From assembly GCA_937916395.1 (NCBI GenBank), contig CALFTN010000033.1:4147-68146 (forward strand): a DNA stretch of 64,000 bases, written 5' to 3'. A program made the translations under genes and the position numbers. How positions within the stretch are numbered: position 1 is the first letter of the stretch; each line of letters begins with the position of its first letter. Under the pieces are notes generated by a model that had not been told where the DNA came from, ran no database searches, and worked only from the letters and a program-made list of their open reading frames with translations. This document shows positions 1 to 8,731 of the stretch, piece after piece. Origin of the DNA: an uncultured Clostridia bacterium (lineage in GTDB: Bacteria > Bacillota > Clostridia > Oscillospirales > Acutalibacteraceae).

Positions 1-377
1 AAAAGCACATTACTTTTACCGATTTCAACATCTGCGTCCCCACCCTTATAAACTCTTTTATAATGGTTATAAACAGCTACAGACAAAACCTTTTTTGCTT
101 CTTCCTGACCAATTACATACTCGTCAAGCTTTTCTTTTATCTCCATTGGTTTTGGAAGAACAGTTTCTTTGTTTTTGCCTTTTGTTGCCTCATCTATCGC
201 TCTTTCAACATCCTCAGGGTTAATTCCCTCAATAATCTGCAAGCAAAGGTCAACACACTCGTCACATATATATACACCAGGACCTGCTATAAGACGCTGA
301 ACTGCGCTTTGTGATTTACCACAAAACGAACAGCGTACGCTTGAATTAGATGTATTTTTATTATCATCTCGTGCCAA
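1..377 (-). CDS. clpX: ATP-dependent Clp protease ATP-binding subunit ClpX (N-terminal part)
   Basis: ClpX is the AAA+ unfoldase that feeds substrates to ClpP. Only the first ~125 residues are present; the gene runs off the left edge. The translation starts LARDDNK and has the ClpX zinc-binding domain with two CxxC pairs (CSFCGK and CDECVD), then the linker and the start of the AAA+ region ([25 protein letters not shown]). The start is TTG at 377, preceded by GGAGGTG six bases upstream on the minus strand; no ATG fits as well. It lies 43 bases downstream of clpP in the same direction, so tig-clpP-clpX is probably one unit. The call is secure although the Walker motifs are outside the window. 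Confidence 0.95.
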   Translation of the reverse strand, partial: MARDDNKNTSNSSVRCSFCGKSQSAVQRLIAGPGVYICDECVDLCLQIIEGINPEDVERAIDEATKGKNKETVLPKPMEIKEKLDEYVIGQEEAKKVLSVAVYNHYKRVYKGGDADVEIGKSNVL

Positions 378-420
378 CTAAAGCACCTCCGAATATTACC
401 CTTTTATTAGTTTTTATCTA

Positions 421-1002
421 TTATCTCTTGTCGAGAATTTTATCAACAATGCCGTATTCTAAAGCATCTTCTGCAGTAAGCCAGTTGTCACGCTCTGTAT
501 CAATAGCAACCTGTTCAATTGGCTTGCCTGTGTTTTCAGCAAGAATTTTGTTTAAACGTTGCTTTGTTCTCTGAATGTGGTCTGCTGCAATAAGAATTTC
601 TGTTGCCTGACCCTGTGCACCACCTGATGGCTGGTGAATCATTACTTCTGCATTAGGGAGAATGTAACGCTTGCCTTTAGCGCCTGATGAAAGCAAGAAT
701 GCACCCATAGATGCTGCCATACCCATACAAATAGTAGAAACGTCGCATTTAATATATTGCATTGTATCATAAATTGCAAGACCAGCAGAAACAGAACCAC
801 CTGGGCTATTGATATAAAAGCTTATATCTTTTTCAGGGTCCTGACCCTCAAGATAAAGAAGCTGAGCAACAATAACAGATGCTGTTGCGTCATTCACTTC
901 ATCAGAAAGAACAATAATTCTATCATTTAAAAGTCTTGAATAAATATCGTAGGAACGCTCACCACGATTAGTTTGTTCTACAACGTAAGGAATAAGTGCC
1001 AT
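421..1002 (-). CDS. clpP: ATP-dependent Clp protease proteolytic subunit
   Basis: ClpP is the cytoplasmic serine peptidase that forms tetradecameric chambers with ClpX or ClpC. The 193-residue length is normal. The catalytic triad is visible as Ser98 in GMAASMG, His123 in VMIHQPSGG and Asp172 in TERDNW. The N-terminus ([25 protein letters not shown]) matches the mature family sequence, so almost no propeptide is expected. A Shine-Dalgarno sequence (AGGAGG) precedes the ATG. It sits between tig and clpX, the classical order, so nascent-chain folding and protein turnover are coded together. Confidence 0.98.
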   Translation of the reverse strand: MALIPYVVEQTNRGERSYDIYSRLLNDRIIVLSDEVNDATASVIVAQLLYLEGQDPEKDISFYINSPGGSVSAGLAIYDTMQYIKCDVSTICMGMAASMGAFLLSSGAKGKRYILPNAEVMIHQPSGGAQGQATEILIAADHIQRTKQRLNKILAENTGKPIEQVAIDTERDNWLTAEDALEYGIVDKILDKR

Positions 1003-1084
1003 AATAATTTCCTCCTAAACTTTGATTGTTTTTAATTATTGGAAAAGAAATGAGAAAATATTCAATTTTCTCTCTATTACAAAA

Positions 1085-1114
1085 CCGTCGCAGCACTTTG
1101 TAGAACTGCGACGG
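1085..1114 (-). terminator. Hairpin terminator after tig
   Basis: A perfect 9-bp stem (CCGTCGCAG/CTGCGACGG) with a 12-base loop lies just past the tig stop. On the minus strand it is followed by TTTTG. It would give partial termination between tig and clpP; the T-run is short, so read-through into clpP is likely. Confidence 0.7.
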
Positions 1115-1133
1115 AATTACAGGGCGAAAAGAA

Positions 1134-2561
1134 TTATTCAGCCTTAGCTTCTTCTGTCTTTTTCTTTGAAGTTGTTTTTTTAGCAGCTGGTTTCTTTTCT
1201 GCTGTTTCTTTTTTAGCAGCTGGTTTCTTAGCTGGTTTTTCTGTTGCTTCTGAAGCATCAGCTTCAGCTTTTTTCTTTGCAGCACTTGCTTTAGCATTGT
1301 CTTTAACAATATCCATAGCTTTTCTGCAACCAAGGTCTGCCTTAACATCTTCTACTGGTACATATTTCTTAACTTCTTCAAGCTTCATACCATAAGAATC
1401 AGCGTAAGTCTTGAGTTCTGTTTCAACATCTTCGTCAGAAATCTCAATTTTTTCGAGTTCAATAATCTTTTCAAGAGCAAGGCGAAGTTTAACTTGTTTT
1501 TCTGCACCGTCTTTGTAGCTCTGACGTAATGTAGCAATATCCATACCTGTGTATTGCATATACATATCAAGGCTCATACCCTGCATTTGAAGACGATAGT
1601 TATATTCATTAACCTGATTGTCGATTTCTCTTTCAATCATAGCATCTGGAATTTCAACAACTGTGTTTTCAATAAGCTTTTCCATTATGCCACTTTCGAA
1701 TGCACGGTCAGCATCAGCTTCTTTTCTTGCTTTGATTTCTTCTTCAAGATTTTTTTCGTAATCTGCAATTGTGTCGAACTCACTAACATCTTTAACGAAT
1801 TCATCGTCATATTTAGGAAGTTCTTTTTTCATAATTTTATTAAGCTTTACTTTGAATACTGCAGGTTTGCCAGCAAGTTCTTCAGCACCATAAGCTTCTG
1901 GGAATGTAACGTTAACGTCAAATTCGTCGCCTGTTTTCTTACCAACAATCTGGTCTTCAAAGCCATCAATAAATTGACCTGAACCGAGTTCGAGGTTGTG
2001 ATTTTCACCTTTACCACCCTCAAAAGCTTTACCATCCATAAAGCCTTCGAAGTCGATAACTGCTGTGTCGCCCTTTTTAGCTGCTCTGTCTTCAACAGTA
2101 ACCATTTTTGCATCTCTTTCGAGTGCAGCGTTAACAGCATCTTTAACTTCTGACTTTTTAACTGAAACTTTTTCTTTTTCAGCTGTAAGACCTTTATATT
2201 TTTTTACTTCTGCTGAAGGCTTAACAACAACCTTAAGCTTTACTGTGAAGCCGTTTTCATCGAGTGAAACGATTTCATCATCAAAAGGAGCAGCAACAGG
2301 AACAATACCTGCTTCTTTTGCAGCCGCATCAAAAAGCTCTGGGTATTCTGCATCAATAGCGTCATACCAGAAAACTTCTTTACCATAATAAGTTTCAATA
2401 ATGTGTTTTGGAGCTTTACCTTTACGGAAGCCTGGCACATTATATCTACCCTTATTTTTGTTGTAAGCATTAGAAACTGCCTTTTTGAATTCTTCGCCCT
2501 CAAGTGAAATTTCAAGAGCATAAATGTTTGTTTCTGCCTTTTCGCAAGACTTTAAACTCAT
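1134..2561 (-). CDS. tig: Trigger factor, ribosome-associated chaperone and peptidyl-prolyl isomerase
   Basis: Trigger factor binds near the ribosome exit tunnel and shelters nascent chains. The ribosome-binding loop GFRKGKAP is at residues 44–51. The FKBP-type isomerase domain runs from about 160 to 250 (GDTAVIDFEGF to VKLNKI), followed by the helical C-terminal chaperone arms. At 475 residues it exceeds the usual ~430. The extra ~50 residues (from about 426) are a low-complexity Lys/Ala/Glu/Thr tail with repeated PAAKK and KKTT-like blocks, not a normal part of the family. The tail has no stop or frameshift in it. It is first in the tig-clpP-clpX direction of transcription. Confidence 0.96.
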   Translation of the reverse strand: MSLKSCEKAETNIYALEISLEGEEFKKAVSNAYNKNKGRYNVPGFRKGKAPKHIIETYYGKEVFWYDAIDAEYPELFDAAAKEAGIVPVAAPFDDEIVSLDENGFTVKLKVVVKPSAEVKKYKGLTAEKEKVSVKKSEVKDAVNAALERDAKMVTVEDRAAKKGDTAVIDFEGFMDGKAFEGGKGENHNLELGSGQFIDGFEDQIVGKKTGDEFDVNVTFPEAYGAEELAGKPAVFKVKLNKIMKKELPKYDDEFVKDVSEFDTIADYEKNLEEEIKARKEADADRAFESGIMEKLIENTVVEIPDAMIEREIDNQVNEYNYRLQMQGMSLDMYMQYTGMDIATLRQSYKDGAEKQVKLRLALEKIIELEKIEISDEDVETELKTYADSYGMKLEEVKKYVPVEDVKADLGCRKAMDIVKDNAKASAAKKKAEADASEATEKPAKKPAAKKETAEKKPAAKKTTSKKKTEEAKAE

Positions 2562-2605
2562 TTCTTAACATCCTTTCAATTGTGAAACAATTAATTAACT
2601 TGTTG

Positions 2606-2611
2606 ATTATA
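2606..2611 (-). promoter_or_regulatory. Extended -10 promoter upstream of tig
   Basis: On the minus strand the sequence TGC-TATAAT is an extended -10 element about 45 bases before the tig start. The -35 position (TAGAAA at 17-base spacing) is a poor match, as is usual for extended -10 promoters. The rest of the 2562–2702 gap is AT-rich with nothing else recognised. Confidence 0.55.
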
Positions 2612-2702
2612 GCACAAGTTATAAATAATTTCTACTATTTTTTTACAATTTTCTTTTATTTTGAAAAAGATTTTGAAATTTTTACCTTTTTTATAAACTC
2701 TT

Positions 2703-3395
2703 TCAGATTTTTTCTATAATTTTAGGACAAAAGTTCAATTTATCTGCCGAAACGAGTGTAAATTTCACACCCTCATACTCTATAAAAGCATTTTCCGGAG
2801 CAACAAATCCATGCAAATGCCCAAAATAACAGCGTTTAATGTCATTTTCTAAAATAACGTTTAATATTTCATCACACTTTTGTGTAGCAGAAATTGGTGG
2901 ATAATGCAAAAAAACTACTACTTCACCACCAAGCTTTTTAGCTTCATTAATTGAAGAACGGAGCCTACCCGCTTCACGAAGAAGAACCTTTTTATCTGCT
3001 TCACAAGAGTCGTCATAAAACCAGCCACGAGTACCAGCAACTGAAATATCACCAATTCTGTAAGCATTATTATGAAGAATTTTTATTGAACCGAATTCAT
3101 TCTCGTTTAAAAATGAATTCATTTTATTCATCGTGTTCCACCAATAGTCGTGGTTACCCTTTAAAATGATTTTATTGCCATTAAGACTTTCTATAAACTG
3201 AAAATCTTTTTTAGCACTCTCTAAAGACATTGCCCAGGAAATGTCACCAGGAATAACAACAGTATCGTCTTCAGCTACAACATTATTCCAGTTTTTCTGG
3301 AGCCTTGTAACGTAATCGTCCCAACCTTTGAAAACATCCATTGGCTTATCTGTTGAAAACGACAAATGTGGGTCGCCTATAGCAAAAAGTGACAT
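2703..3395 (-). CDS. Calcineurin-like metallophosphoesterase
   Basis: A 230-residue cytoplasmic phosphoesterase with the complete metal-binding signature of the family: GDPH near the N-terminus, GDISW, GNHDYWW, a FLHYPP histidine and FGHLHG at the C-terminal side. These residues bind two divalent metals. The substrate cannot be told from sequence. The open frame begins at a TTG (3401) that overlaps the thrC stop, but the ATG at 3395 starts directly with the conserved MSLFAIGDPHLS and is preferred. It follows thrC tightly and is probably co-transcribed with it, without an obvious functional link. Confidence 0.88.
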   Translation of the reverse strand: MSLFAIGDPHLSFSTDKPMDVFKGWDDYVTRLQKNWNNVVAEDDTVVIPGDISWAMSLESAKKDFQFIESLNGNKIILKGNHDYWWNTMNKMNSFLNENEFGSIKILHNNAYRIGDISVAGTRGWFYDDSCEADKKVLLREAGRLRSSINEAKKLGGEVVVFLHYPPISATQKCDEILNVILENDIKRCYFGHLHGFVAPENAFIEYEGVKFTLVSADKLNFCPKIIEKI

Positions 3396-3397
3396 AA

Positions 3398-4894
3398 TCA
3401 AATACCTAACATATCAAATACAACTTTTGCCATATCATTTTTATCGGCTGTTAAATTGAAGCGAACCTGTTTTGCTTTGAGTTCAGCTAATTGTGATGGT
3501 GCTTTTTCACCTGAAACTTCTTCTAAAGCATTTACTGTACTGAATTCATCAGCGTATTCTTTACCACTTTCGTCTACTGCAGAAAGAACTGCTTTTGAAA
3601 ACTTGAATGGCGAAGCTGTTGAAGCAATAACAACCGGTGTTTTATCACCTGTTGTTTTAATGTAATCATCACAAACACTTATAGCAACTGCAGTGTGAGT
3701 ATCTGAAAGATAGTTGTATTTTTTAAATGTTTCGTTAATAGCCTTCTTTGTGCCACAATCGTCACAGGTACCGGCAGCGAAAAGCTCCTGAACCTTTGCT
3801 TTAACATCTTCTGAAACTGTATATTTACCATCTTTATTAAGAGCAGAGAACCATTCGTTTATTGTATCTGAATTTCTGCCACAGAGAAGATATAAAAGTC
3901 TTTCTAAGTTACTTGAAATAAGAATATCCATTGATGGTGAATCTGTTGTGAAGAATTCACGATTTCTGTCATAAGTTCCAGTTGTGATAAAATCTGTAAG
4001 AACCTTATTTTTGTTTGAAGCACAAATGAGCTTATTAACAGGAAGTCCCATTTCTTTTGCAAAGTATGCCGCTAAAATATTACCAAAGTTACCAGTTGGA
4101 ACTACAATGTTAATTTTATCGCCAAAAGCAACAGATTTCTGATTTACCATATCGCAATATGTAGAGAAATAGTAAACAATCTGTGGAGCTAAACGACCCC
4201 AGTTTATTGAGTTAGCAGACGAGAAAACAAGGTTGTTTTCTTCGAATTTATTTAAAATTTCTTTATTTGTAAAGATTGACTTAACACCAGTTTGTGCATC
4301 ATCAAAGTTACCATGAATAGCACAAACACCAACATTGTTACCCTCTTGTGTTGTCATCTGGAGTTTTTGCATCGGACTAACGCCATCGTTTGGATAGAAC
4401 ACAAGTATTTTTGTGCCCTCAACGTCTTTAAAGCCTTCGAGTGCCGCTTTACCTGTATCGCCAGAAGTAGCAACAAGAATTACAATTTCTTTATTTTCTA
4501 AATTTTTCTTTGCAGAAACTGTAAGAAGATAAGGCAAAATCTGCAAAGCCATATCTTTAAAGGCACATGTAGGACCTTTAAATAATTCAAGGATGCTTAC
4601 ATTATCGTGTAATTTTACTGTTGGTGCTGTATCCTTTGATGAAAACTTACCATCTTTATAAGCACCCTCTACACAAGAATCAAGCTCTTCTTTTGTAAAA
4701 TCTGTAAGGTAGAGGCCTAAAATCTTTTTTGCTCTTTCTTTGTAATCTACTGAACAGAGAGCTTTGAGCTCATCTAAAGAAACTGTTGGGATTTCAGTTG
4801 GGATATATAAACCACCATCTTTTGAAATACCATCTGTAATTGCTTTAGATGCAGTTACCTTTACAGAATTATCTCTTGTTGATGTGTAAAACAT
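3398..4894 (-). CDS. thrC: Threonine synthase
   Basis: Converts O-phosphohomoserine to threonine with pyridoxal phosphate. The 498-residue length fits the longer bacterial type. The N-terminal signature FYTSTRD is present. The PLP lysine is Lys113 in the GPTCAFKDMALQ motif, and a glycine-rich phosphate-binding segment follows (VPTGNFGN). The C-terminal part carries the usual SPFKF sequence. No other threonine-pathway gene lies beside it. A possible 4-base overlap with the phosphoesterase suggests shared transcription. Confidence 0.96.
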   Translation of the reverse strand: MFYTSTRDNSVKVTASKAITDGISKDGGLYIPTEIPTVSLDELKALCSVDYKERAKKILGLYLTDFTKEELDSCVEGAYKDGKFSSKDTAPTVKLHDNVSILELFKGPTCAFKDMALQILPYLLTVSAKKNLENKEIVILVATSGDTGKAALEGFKDVEGTKILVFYPNDGVSPMQKLQMTTQEGNNVGVCAIHGNFDDAQTGVKSIFTNKEILNKFEENNLVFSSANSINWGRLAPQIVYYFSTYCDMVNQKSVAFGDKINIVVPTGNFGNILAAYFAKEMGLPVNKLICASNKNKVLTDFITTGTYDRNREFFTTDSPSMDILISSNLERLLYLLCGRNSDTINEWFSALNKDGKYTVSEDVKAKVQELFAAGTCDDCGTKKAINETFKKYNYLSDTHTAVAISVCDDYIKTTGDKTPVVIASTASPFKFSKAVLSAVDESGKEYADEFSTVNALEEVSGEKAPSQLAELKAKQVRFNLTADKNDMAKVVFDMLGI

Positions 4895-4981
4895 TTTAAC
4901 ACTTCCTAAACTTTTTAAAATAAAAATCCATAATCTTAGGTATTGTATAACAAATCTCTTTTAAAATCAAGGGTTTACCGC

Positions 4982-6223
4982 TTAAATTTTCTCACCACAC
5001 GCTAAAAAATTCATTATTCGTTTTAAAGAAGTGTAAAATGTGAGTTTTTTTACTTCTTCACTTGCTAACAGTGGCACTTCTAAAAGCGTTTTACCATCAA
5101 GAGTAAACGCTACACTACCCAACTTCTGATTTTCAGCAACCGGTGCTTCTACATCCTTTGCTAAAGTGACGGTTTGTTCAATTTTTTCTGCTTCACCTTT
5201 TTTTATTAACAGCTTTGTGTTTTCTTTTACATAGGGCTTAACGCCATCACTTTCGCCACCCAAAATTTCTACCATATTAAATGCTTCTTCATCAATTTCT
5301 AAATTGATAAGCTCGTAATTTGAAAAGCCGTAATTCAGCATTGCCTTTGCTGTTTCAAAGCGTTCGTTACTGTTAGCACTACCCATAACAACAGCTACTA
5401 AATGTAAATCGTCACGTTTTGCAGAAGCTGAAACACAGCACCCTGCTTTATTTGTTGTGCCGGTTTTTATACCAGTTGTACCACTATAAAAGCGAACAAG
5501 CTTATTGGTGTTAACAAGCTCTGTTTCTCCATTTCTTAAAGAATCCATCCATACAGTTGTGTAGTCAGTAATTAAATCGTGTTTCATAAGCTGAGTTGAC
5601 ATAATGCCAATATCTCTTGCTGTGGTTAAATGGTTCTCTGCTGTATCATCAAGACCTGTTGCGTTTTCAAAATGGGTGTTTTTCATTCCAAGTTCTTTTG
5701 CTCTTTCGTTCATTAAAGAAATAAATGCTTCTTCACTGCCTGAAATATATTCACCCAAAAGTGTAGCAGCATCGTTAGCACTACCTATTACAGTGGCTTT
5801 TAACAAATCATTTACGCTCATTTCTTCATTAGGCTCAAGCCATATTTGTGAGCCACCTTTTTTAGACGCATTTTCAGAACACACAACAATATCGGTAAGA
5901 GAAATTTTACCACTCTGAATTGCTTCCATTACGAGAAGCATTGTCATTATTTTTGTAACAGATGCTGGGAATAATTTTTCATCGGCGTTATATTCTAAGA
6001 GCACTTCCCCTGTTGTTACATCCATTAAAACAGCCGATTTTGCTTTGATTTCTATTGGTAAATTTTGTTTTGCTTTTTCATTTTTAGAAGTGGTTGTTGC
6101 ATTAAAAACTGGCGTGACCTCTTCATTCTCTTTTGTAACAGTTTTTGCGTTTGCAGTTATTATTAATTGAAATATAAAAATTGTTGATAAAAATAAAGAA
6201 AAGCATTTTTGCATAAAGTTCAC
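4982..6223 (-). CDS. D-alanyl-D-alanine carboxypeptidase (penicillin-binding protein 5 type, DacF-like)
   Basis: An exported D,D-carboxypeptidase that trims the terminal D-Ala of peptidoglycan stem peptides. A signal peptide with cleavage near ANA-K covers residues 1–27. The S11 peptidase motifs are Ser88-x-x-Lys91 (SVTK), Ser148-Ala-Asn150 in the SxN position, and Lys253-Thr-Gly255. A PBP5-type C-terminal beta domain follows from about 295. The C-terminal segment (FYTSLKRIMNFLACG) could be the amphipathic membrane anchor. At 413 residues the length is normal. In spore formers such proteins often act in spore cortex formation, but nothing here proves which paralogue this is. Confidence 0.92.
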   Translation of the reverse strand: MNFMQKCFSLFLSTIFIFQLIITANAKTVTKENEEVTPVFNATTTSKNEKAKQNLPIEIKAKSAVLMDVTTGEVLLEYNADEKLFPASVTKIMTMLLVMEAIQSGKISLTDIVVCSENASKKGGSQIWLEPNEEMSVNDLLKATVIGSANDAATLLGEYISGSEEAFISLMNERAKELGMKNTHFENATGLDDTAENHLTTARDIGIMSTQLMKHDLITDYTTVWMDSLRNGETELVNTNKLVRFYSGTTGIKTGTTNKAGCCVSASAKRDDLHLVAVVMGSANSNERFETAKAMLNYGFSNYELINLEIDEEAFNMVEILGGESDGVKPYVKENTKLLIKKGEAEKIEQTVTLAKDVEAPVAENQKLGSVAFTLDGKTLLEVPLLASEEVKKLTFYTSLKRIMNFLACGEKI

Positions 6224-6322
6224 TCCTTTTTTTATAATAATTTATGTGAGTGAATAAGAAAAAATGCTTTTAGGTATTAGATTTTAGGTGTTGGGCAAAT
6301 GAAACAATAAATTATATGCTAC

Positions 6323-6666
6323 AAAACGCCTCTCTTCGAAGAGAGGGGGACTATTCATTCCATAAAACTGTTGATATTGTTATGTTTTCAGGCGATAATA
6401 TATTTTGAATTACAATAAATTAAATCGGAATGGTGGAGAGTTCTTCGCCTTGCAGTTAGTTCTTTGGTACAGTTGGTCGGTGAATATATAAATTAAAAAT
6501 CATCGATATACCGTCGAACTGCATTTTTTCAATTAACTCGTGTCGAAGAACTCTCCACCACCCAAGGAACATTATTATTTCAATAAGTTTTGACTCGCTT
6601 GAAAATGCATTAAAGTAAGCAACTACACGGGTTGGTGGTCCCCCTCTCTTCGAAGAGAGGCGTTTT
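6323..6666. repeat. Nested inverted-repeat element (MITE-like), no ORF
   Basis: Two perfect 29-base inverted arms (6323–6351 and 6638–6666) enclose 286 bases. Each arm contains the 18-base palindrome CCTCTCTTCGAAGAGAGG. Inside lies a second inverted pair, TGGTGGAGAGTTCTTCG at 6430–6446 against its complement at 6544–6560. No credible coding frame is present. The arrangement resembles a non-autonomous insertion, but no target-site duplication was identified. Confidence 0.6.
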
Positions 6667-6674
6667 ATAAAAAC

Positions 6675-6725
6675 AACTACATTCTTTCATTTAAAGTCAC
6701 AGACTAAAAAAGATAGAATGTAGTT
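6675..6725. terminator. Hairpin terminator of the repeated composite type
   Basis: An 11-bp stem (AACTACATTCT/AGAATGTAGTT) with a long loop and a T-run on the plus side. The flank 6726–6760 is the inverted counterpart of 11157–11195, showing that this hairpin and its flank belong to a dispersed element. It lies after prmA and can act as its terminator. Confidence 0.6.
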
Positions 6726-6768
6726 TTTTATTCATATTAAATTATAATCAAGCCGTAAGGCTTCCTTA

Positions 6769-6803
6769 ACTCAGCATTTTGCACTCAGCACTCATCACTT
6801 AAG
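6769..6803. repeat. Heptad repeat array (ACTCAGC type)
   Basis: Five phased 7-base units: ACTCAGC, ATTTTGC, ACTCAGC, ACTCATC, ACTTAAG. The array starts nine bases beyond the prmA stop codon. It is one of six heptad arrays in the window. Confidence 0.6.
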
Positions 6804-6811
6804 CGTAGCGA

Positions 6812-7729
6812 CTAACGCATCACAAGACAATTCCACCCACCCTGCTCATACCTTTCAACAATGGTAAATCCATTAGCTTCAAGACAAGCAATTACTTCAT
6901 CGGCACGTGTGTCTATAATACCTGAAGCAATAAAAACACCGTCAGGTGCCATATATTTTCTCACATTTGGGGCAAACATCATAATTACATCTGCCACAAT
7001 ATTTGCTACAACTACCGAATATTTACCCTTAACGTTTTCGTCAAGGTCGCCACATACGAATGTGAGCTCCGGCTCTTTAAAGTTATTCATTAAGCCATTT
7101 TCTTTTGCAGTTTTAACTGCAAGTGGGTCAATATCTACACCAAATGCACTTTTTGCACCTAAGAGAAGTGAAGAAATAGCTAAAATACCACTACCGCAAC
7201 CCATATCTAAAACTGTGTCGCCGTCTTTAACGATTTTATCAAGCGTTTCAAGGCAAAGGCGTGTTGTATCGTGAGCACCAGTGCCAAACGCAGCACCAGG
7301 CTCAATATTTAAAACAACTCTGTTTTCGGCATCATAGTTTTCTTCCCAAACAGGTCTTACAAAAAGTCTTTCACCTATTTTAAGTGGTTTAAAATACTTT
7401 TTCCAGTTATTAAGCCAATCTTCCTCTTTACAGGCAGAAGTATCTATTGTGTAAGGGATTTTTTCTGCATCTAATCTTTGTGATACAAAAGATATTGCTT
7501 CTTTTGGGTTATCATTTTCGCCTATGTAGATATGAATAATTGATTTTGTTCTGTCTTTTTTAAGAAGGTCTTCGTCAATTAAATCTATGTGAGCAATGTC
7601 CCAAGCCTCTTCTTCCAAAGTACTGTAATCCTCTGTATAAATTCCGTAAGGCACTGCCATTACTGCAATATTATTTGCTCTTTCAGTATCCTCAGAATTA
7701 ACTGATATTTTTATTTCTTGCCATTCCAT
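6812..7729 (-). CDS. prmA: Ribosomal protein L11 methyltransferase
   Basis: Trimethylates ribosomal protein L11 using S-adenosylmethionine. The 305-residue protein has the family N-terminal substrate domain, the PrmA signature PGAAFGTGAHDTT at 144–156, and the class I methyltransferase glycine motif VLDMGCGSG at 173–181, followed by an acidic ribose-binding residue (GVDIDPLA). Length and motif order are standard. The gene lies 10 bases after the YhaM-type nuclease gene and probably shares its message. Confidence 0.95.
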   Translation of the reverse strand: MEWQEIKISVNSEDTERANNIAVMAVPYGIYTEDYSTLEEEAWDIAHIDLIDEDLLKKDRTKSIIHIYIGENDNPKEAISFVSQRLDAEKIPYTIDTSACKEEDWLNNWKKYFKPLKIGERLFVRPVWEENYDAENRVVLNIEPGAAFGTGAHDTTRLCLETLDKIVKDGDTVLDMGCGSGILAISSLLLGAKSAFGVDIDPLAVKTAKENGLMNNFKEPELTFVCGDLDENVKGKYSVVVANIVADVIMMFAPNVRKYMAPDGVFIASGIIDTRADEVIACLEANGFTIVERYEQGGWNCLVMR

Positions 7730-7739
7730 ATATCAAAAC

Positions 7740-8711
7740 TCACCCTATTAAATCTGCTTTTGGTTCAACCTGTGTTCTGCCGTGGTTAAACATTTTTCTG
7801 TTATCAAGCATCCAGAGTCTGCCTGTGAATTCACCAGATTTCACACCGCCGACTGCTTCTGCCATTTCATACATATTGGCATCAAAAAGGTCAAGCTGTG
7901 AAAGAATTTCTGCTTCAATAAAGGATGGTCTTACTGCTGCACCAAACTCTAATTTACCGTGGTGAGAAATGAGCATGTGCTGTAAAAGAACCTTTGTAGC
8001 TTCTGAAATTCCTAGTTCATCACACTTTCTGCCTACCTCTTCACTGCCCATTACAAGATGCCCCAAAAGCATACCGCTTACTGTATGACCATCTACAAGA
8101 CCTGTGTTGCTTACGGTATATTCCTTAAGCTTTGCAATATCGTGAAGAATTGCACCTGAAAGAAGTAAATCTTTATCGATTGATGGATAAATAGAGCAAA
8201 CGCTCTCAGCTAAACGAACTATTGAAAGTGTGTGGTAAAGAAGTCCACCAGCCATTGCATGATGAAGCTTTTCTGCTGCTGGGAAGAAAAGCAATTGTTC
8301 TTTGTGCTCTTCTAATATTGCCGTTACTACTCTTTTTAATTCTTCATCACTAAATGAAGCTACCAAAGACATAATTACGCCATACATTTCTTCACCTGTA
8401 ATATCAGCTGATTTTACAAAGTCTGAAACTGACACATTGTCGCCTTCAACGACATTTCTAATTCTTTGGACTATAAGTTGGTCTTTACCATTATACTCTT
8501 GTAATGTACCTCTAACCTTAACCAAAGTATTCACTTCTGGTTTTTCAACCGATTCATCATACCCCCATAATTTTGCAATAATTTCATCATCTTTGTCTGC
8601 TAAAACCATATCCAAGTACATTGAACCATTTTTTGCATTTTTCTTTTCACAATTCTTTACAAGTACAAAACCCTCGACTGCCAAAGAATTATCAATTTTG
8701 GTAAAATTCAT
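7740..8711 (-). CDS. 3'-5' exoribonuclease, YhaM family (OB fold plus HD domain)
   Basis: A 323-residue protein with an N-terminal OB-fold nucleic-acid binding domain (about 10–90) and an HD metal-dependent domain. Metal ligands visible are His160, His190-Asp191 in GAILHDIAK, His250/His251, and an Asp near 274–277. The family acts as a single-strand 3'-5' nuclease in RNA turnover in Gram-positive bacteria. Start is the ATG at 8711. It is flanked by tcdA upstream and prmA downstream with short gaps, suggesting a three-gene unit tied to tRNA, RNA and ribosome modification. Confidence 0.88.
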   Translation of the reverse strand: MNFTKIDNSLAVEGFVLVKNCEKKNAKNGSMYLDMVLADKDDEIIAKLWGYDESVEKPEVNTLVKVRGTLQEYNGKDQLIVQRIRNVVEGDNVSVSDFVKSADITGEEMYGVIMSLVASFSDEELKRVVTAILEEHKEQLLFFPAAEKLHHAMAGGLLYHTLSIVRLAESVCSIYPSIDKDLLLSGAILHDIAKLKEYTVSNTGLVDGHTVSGMLLGHLVMGSEEVGRKCDELGISEATKVLLQHMLISHHGKLEFGAAVRPSFIEAEILSQLDLFDANMYEMAEAVGGVKSGEFTGRLWMLDNRKMFNHGRTQVEPKADLIG

Positions 8712-8731
8712 TTTCTTAACTCCTAAATATA

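Noticed and set aside
1554..1982. 142-residue plus-strand ORF inside tig
   Set aside because: Antisense shadow of a well-supported gene, Phe/Lys/Ile-rich, with no ribosome site.
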